A DNA stretch of 64,000 nucleotides from Aurantimonas marina (GTDB lineage: Bacteria > Pseudomonadota > Alphaproteobacteria > Rhizobiales > Rhizobiaceae), in NCBI RefSeq assembly GCF_017183135.1, contig NZ_JADDXW010000008.1, positions 62,001 to 126,000 of the forward strand, in the 5' to 3' direction. Positions 60,905 through 64,000 of this stretch are shown piece by piece. Below the pieces are notes generated by a model. It ran no database searches, was not told the origin of the DNA, and saw only the letters and a list, made by a program, of their open reading frames with translations. Positions within the stretch are counted from its first letter, which is position 1; every line of letters begins with the position of its first letter. Position numbers and translations under genes: made by a program.

Positions 60905-62566
60905 ATGAGCGAAGCCGAAACTCTGCCCGAACGGGAATCGATGGAGTTCGACGTGGTCATCGTCGGAGCCGGTCCGGCGGGACTGGCGGCGGCCATTCGT
61001 CTGAAGCAGATCGACCCCGACCTGACGGTGGTGGTTCTGGAAAAGGGCGCGGAAGTCGGCGCGCACATTCTGTCCGGCAACGTCCTCGATCCGTCGGCAC
61101 TGGATCGCCTGCTGCCGGAATGGCGCGCGGAAGATACGCCCATCAAGACGGAAGTGACCGAAGATCGGTTCTATTTCTACGGCCCGCAGGGCTCGATCCG
61201 CCTGCCGAATGTCCTGATGCCGAAGCTGATGGGCAATCACGGCAATTTCGTCGTCTCGCTCGGCCTCGTCTGCAAATGGATGGCGGAAAAAGCCGAAGCC
61301 TTCGGCGTCGAGATTTATCCGGGCTTCGCCGCCTCCGAGATTCTTTATGACGAGTCGAATGCGGTGATCGGCGTGGCGACCGGCGACATGGGCGTGACAC
61401 GCGAGGGCGAACAGGGATCGAGTTATCAGCGCGGCATGGCGCTGATGGGCAAATACGTGATGATCGGCGAGGGCGTCCGCGGTTCGCTCGCCAAGCAGCT
61501 GATCAAGGCTTATGGGCTCGACGAGGGACGCGAGCCGCAAAAGTTCGGCATCGGTCTCAAGGAGCTCTGGGAGATCGAGCCGTCGAAGTCGAAGCCCGGC
61601 CGCGTACAGCACTCCTTCGGCTGGCCGCTCGACGGCGGTACCGGGGGCGGATCGTTCCTCTACCATCTCGGCGACAATCAGGTTTACGTCGGCTTCGTCA
61701 TGCACCTGAACTACAAGAATCCGTATCTCTCGCCCTTCGAGGAATTCCAGCAGTTCAAGACCCACGCCGACGTGGCCAAGCTGCTCGAGGGCGGCAAGCG
61801 CATCGCCTATGGCGCCCGCGCGATCACCGAGGGCGGCTGGCAGTCGGTGCCGAAGCTCGTGTTCCCGGGCGGCGCGCTGATCGGCTGCTCGGCCGGCTTC
61901 GTCAACGTGCCGCGCATCAAGGGTGCCCACAACGCCATGAGTTCGGGCATGCTGGCGGCGGAAAAGGCGGCCGAGGCGATCAAGGCGGGCCGTTCGCATG
62001 ACCGGCTGGCGGCCTACGAGGACGAGTGGCGGACCTCACCGATCGGCAAGGACCTGAAGCCGGTCCGGAACGTCAAGCCGCTCTGGTCGAAATACGGCAC
62101 GATGCTCGGCATCGCGCTCGGCGGTCTCGACATGTGGACGAATTCGCTCTTCGGCTTTTCCCTGTTTGGCACGCAGAAGCACGGCAAGCCGGATTACGCC
62201 TGCCTGGAACCGGCGGACAAGCACGAAAAGATCGCCTATCCCAAACCCGATGGCGTCCTCACCTTCGACAAGGTCTCCTCGGTCTATCTGTCCAACACCA
62301 ATCACGAGGAGGACCAGCCGGTCCATCTTCAGGTGAAGGACCCGGCGCTGCAGCACTCGTCCGAATGGGCGGTCTATGCCGGCCCGTCGCAGCGCTATTG
62401 TCCGGCCGGCGTCTATGAATGGGTGGAGGAGAACGGCGCCGAAAAATTCGTGATCAACGCCCAGAACTGCGTCCACTGCAAGACCTGCGACATCAAGGAC
62501 CCCAACCAGAACATCAACTGGGTCCCGCCCCAGGGCGGCGAGGGGCCGGTCTATCAGGTGATGTGA
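60905..62566 (+). CDS. Electron transfer flavoprotein-ubiquinone oxidoreductase
   Basis: A 553-residue inner-membrane-associated protein with AAGGGATGAG before the ATG. The FAD-binding GAGPAGLAAA is at 21-30. The ubiquinone-pocket region contains KPGRVQHSFGWPLDGGTGGG and the C-terminus a [4Fe-4S] site CPAGVYEWVEENG with INAQNCVHCKTCDIKDPNQN. It passes electrons from ETF (fatty acid and amino acid oxidation) to ubiquinone. It is divergent from the SMR gene over 230 bp. Confidence 0.95.
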   Translation: MSEAETLPERESMEFDVVIVGAGPAGLAAAIRLKQIDPDLTVVVLEKGAEVGAHILSGNVLDPSALDRLLPEWRAEDTPIKTEVTEDRFYFYGPQGSIRLPNVLMPKLMGNHGNFVVSLGLVCKWMAEKAEAFGVEIYPGFAASEILYDESNAVIGVATGDMGVTREGEQGSSYQRGMALMGKYVMIGEGVRGSLAKQLIKAYGLDEGREPQKFGIGLKELWEIEPSKSKPGRVQHSFGWPLDGGTGGGSFLYHLGDNQVYVGFVMHLNYKNPYLSPFEEFQQFKTHADVAKLLEGGKRIAYGARAITEGGWQSVPKLVFPGGALIGCSAGFVNVPRIKGAHNAMSSGMLAAEKAAEAIKAGRSHDRLAAYEDEWRTSPIGKDLKPVRNVKPLWSKYGTMLGIALGGLDMWTNSLFGFSLFGTQKHGKPDYACLEPADKHEKIAYPKPDGVLTFDKVSSVYLSNTNHEEDQPVHLQVKDPALQHSSEWAVYAGPSQRYCPAGVYEWVEENGAEKFVINAQNCVHCKTCDIKDPNQNINWVPPQGGEGPVYQVM

Positions 62567-62569
62567 GAC

Positions 62570-63589
62570 TTATTGGCGTTCGACGATTGTAGACGTGGCA
62601 TCGGCTCCCGAAGTGTTGCCCGCGACACCGAATGTCACCAGCAGCGGCAGATGATCCGAGCCGGTCGCCGGCTGCCGCCCGACACTGATGATCTTCACGC
62701 CCGGCGAGACGAGAACGTTGTCGATCGGCAGGCCGGCATAGGGCGCGAGCCAGCCGGTGAGCGGCCGGAACAACCAGCTGGGCCCGACATTCGGCACGAT
62801 CCCGGTGCCGCTCGCGGCGGCGTAGGTTCTCAGCGCCGCGCTCCAGGGTGCTGCGTTGAAATCGCCGGCAATGAGGACGGGCGTCCCGAGCCGGCGGAGC
62901 CGTCGGAGACGATCCTGCAGCCGTTCGAGCTGCCGCCACTGCCCTCCCGGCCAGGGCCAGGTCAGATGTTGGGTGGCAATGGTGAGCGCCTGGCCGTTGA
63001 AATCGACGGTTCGGCTGGCAAATGTGCCGGGACGGTCGCAATCGCCCGGCTCGTCGGTTGCGAAGGGCCGACGCGACAGGATCACGACATCGAAATAGGC
63101 GCGAGGACCAGTGCAATCGAACCGGTAGGGATATCGCGCGGAGAGGGATTGCAGCAGCGGCCGCCACTTTTTTCGCGCCTCCTGCAGGGTCACGACGTCG
63201 GGCGAAAGTTCCCCGATGAGCCGGATCGCCGCCGTGCGATCGGTGGCGCTCCAGCGCAGGTTCATCTGCAGTAAGGTGTAGCGCGCCGGTGCCGCGATGG
63301 CTTTGCCTGGAGACGATGCGGGCAGCATCGCCGGATAGACCGAAAAAAAACCGAACGCACCGAGGATGATCGCCGCCAGACCCGTCGTGACAGGTCGGAT
63401 GACAAGGAGCGCAAGCCCGGCGAGCAACAAGAGCGCGGCCAGATGCGCGCGAAAGTGGGCCAGCGAATCGAAGAACGGCACGATGTCGCCGAAATAGCCG
63501 CTGGCGAACGCCAACGCCGCAGCGAGCGCAAGCGCCTGCGCAAAGGCGCGGCTGATGCGGCGCCGGTCGGAAGGGCGGGGGTTCGACAC
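62570..63589 (-). CDS. Endonuclease/exonuclease/phosphatase family protein
   Basis: About 339 residues from a GTG at 63587-63589, just after the preceding stop. Three hydrophobic segments (about 15-100) are followed by an EEP domain with LLQMNLRWSATDRTAAIRL, VVTLQEARKKW, PVLIAGDFNAAPWSAAL and GSDHLPLLVTFG. The Asn/Glu/Asp/His set of this metal-dependent hydrolase fold is present. The membrane anchor places the enzyme domain outside the cytoplasm or at the membrane. The substrate is unknown. The start is uncertain. Confidence 0.85.
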   Translation of the reverse strand: MSNPRPSDRRRISRAFAQALALAAALAFASGYFGDIVPFFDSLAHFRAHLAALLLLAGLALLVIRPVTTGLAAIILGAFGFFSVYPAMLPASSPGKAIAAPARYTLLQMNLRWSATDRTAAIRLIGELSPDVVTLQEARKKWRPLLQSLSARYPYRFDCTGPRAYFDVVILSRRPFATDEPGDCDRPGTFASRTVDFNGQALTIATQHLTWPWPGGQWRQLERLQDRLRRLRRLGTPVLIAGDFNAAPWSAALRTYAAASGTGIVPNVGPSWLFRPLTGWLAPYAGLPIDNVLVSPGVKIISVGRQPATGSDHLPLLVTFGVAGNTSGADATSTIVERQ

Positions 63590-63597
63590 GGCGCCGC

Positions 63598-64000
63598 CTA
63601 CTGGAACGCGGTCTCGAAGAACGAGCGCAGCTTGCGCGAATGCACCCGTTCTGAGGGCAGCTCCGACATCAGTTCGAGCGCACGCATGCCGATCCGCAGA
63701 TGCTGCGAGACCTGCCGCTTGTAGAATTCCGTCGCCATACCGGGGAGCTTCAGTTCGCCATGCAGCGGCTTGTCGGAGACGCAGAGCAGGGTGCCGTAGG
63801 GAACGCGGAAACGAAAACCGTTCGCCGCGATCGTCGCCGATTCCATGTCGAGGGCGATGGCCCGAGACTGCGACAGGCGTTCCACCGGTTCCTTGTGATC
63901 GCGCAATTCCCAATTGCGGTTGTCGATGGTCGCGACAGTCCCGGTCCGCATGATCTTCTTCAACTCGTAGCCTGACAGGCCGGTGACCTCCTCCACCGCT
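63598..64000 (-). CDS. amn: AMP nucleosidase, C-terminal part
   Basis: The gene runs off the right edge. About 134 C-terminal residues are visible: LSQSRAIALDMESATIAANG, FRFRVPYGTLLCVSDKPLHG, and VHSRKLRSFFETAFQ at the end. These match the nucleosidase domain of Amn, including the DMES motif that binds ribose. Amn hydrolyses AMP to adenine and ribose 5-phosphate. It is immediately upstream of the EEP gene, probably in one transcript. Confidence 0.9.
   Translation of the reverse strand, partial: AVEEVTGLSGYELKKIMRTGTVATIDNRNWELRDHKEPVERLSQSRAIALDMESATIAANGFRFRVPYGTLLCVSDKPLHGELKLPGMATEFYKRQVSQHLRIGMRALELMSELPSERVHSRKLRSFFETAFQ

Noticed and set aside
1-64000. CRISPR arrays, tRNA or rRNA genes, transposases
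   Set aside because: No regularly spaced repeats, cloverleaf-like sequence or transposase motifs were noticed; a tRNAscan and Rfam search would settle it.

Overview
The window is GC-rich and densely coded with short intergenic gaps. Its gene content points to an alphaproteobacterium of the order Hyphomicrobiales (Rhizobiales). The main reasons are a complete Rhodobacter-type gene transfer agent (GTA) head-tail cluster, a FeuP/FeuQ two-component pair, the order ccmI-ccmE-ccmF-ccmH-degP-regulator-kinase-glnE-(PleC-like kinase)-pepN, and several small families typical of that group (DUF1491, DUF2336, DUF5330, DUF6107, DUF6456, DUF1214/DUF1254). No rRNA, tRNA, CRISPR array, integrase, transposase or insertion sequence was recognised.

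Layout. Positions 1-5226 (minus strand) hold a branched-chain-amino-acid-type ABC importer with two paralogous binding proteins feeding one permease/ATPase set. Positions 5384-14148 are a run of small conserved genes: a DnaA-domain-IV-only protein coupled to DUF6456, SufE, DUF5330, a DivJ/PleC-type histidine kinase, a peptidoglycan-binding protein, DUF1491, DUF2336, and the DUF1254/DUF1214 pair. A bifunctional penicillin-binding protein (minus) and a YcgN-type cysteine-cluster protein (plus) diverge at about 16.4 kb.

Positions 16994-32102 are the GTA cluster, all on the plus strand. The order is a candidate small terminase, large terminase, portal, DUF6107 membrane protein, prohead protease, major capsid, two head-tail connectors, tail terminator, major tail protein, two small chaperone-like genes, tape measure, distal tail, hub, NlpC/P60 peptidase, the 1296-aa TIM-barrel 'megatron', and a small holin-like membrane protein. 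There is no integrase or replication module, so it reads as a domesticated GTA rather than an active prophage. Its leader has a tandem AT-rich repeat, a promoter-like element and a strong intrinsic terminator before the first gene. Further strong hairpins follow the capsid gene and precede the major tail gene.

Positions 32236-41580 hold a secreted FeuN-like protein, FeuP, FeuQ, a lipoprotein, the cytochrome c maturation operon and a DegP protease. CcmI carries a tandem in-frame duplication of a 100-residue C-terminal unit. A second two-component system, glnE, a PleC-like kinase and pepN follow.

Positions 52498-64000 are metabolic and transport genes: an orphan form-II CO-dehydrogenase-like large subunit, a DMT transporter, a Tat-exported PhoX-type phosphatase, an MFS transporter, a family-4-like uracil-DNA glycosylase, an SMR transporter with a nine-G tract at its ribosome binding site, ETF-ubiquinone oxidoreductase, an endonuclease/exonuclease/phosphatase-family protein and the C-terminal part of AMP nucleosidase.

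Two kinases with the H-box of the DivJ/PleC family, plus CtrA-box-like sequences upstream of the PleC-like and DUF2336 genes and a half-site upstream of the other kinase, suggest a link to the CtrA cell-cycle network. The motif calls are by eye and need a genome-wide background test.
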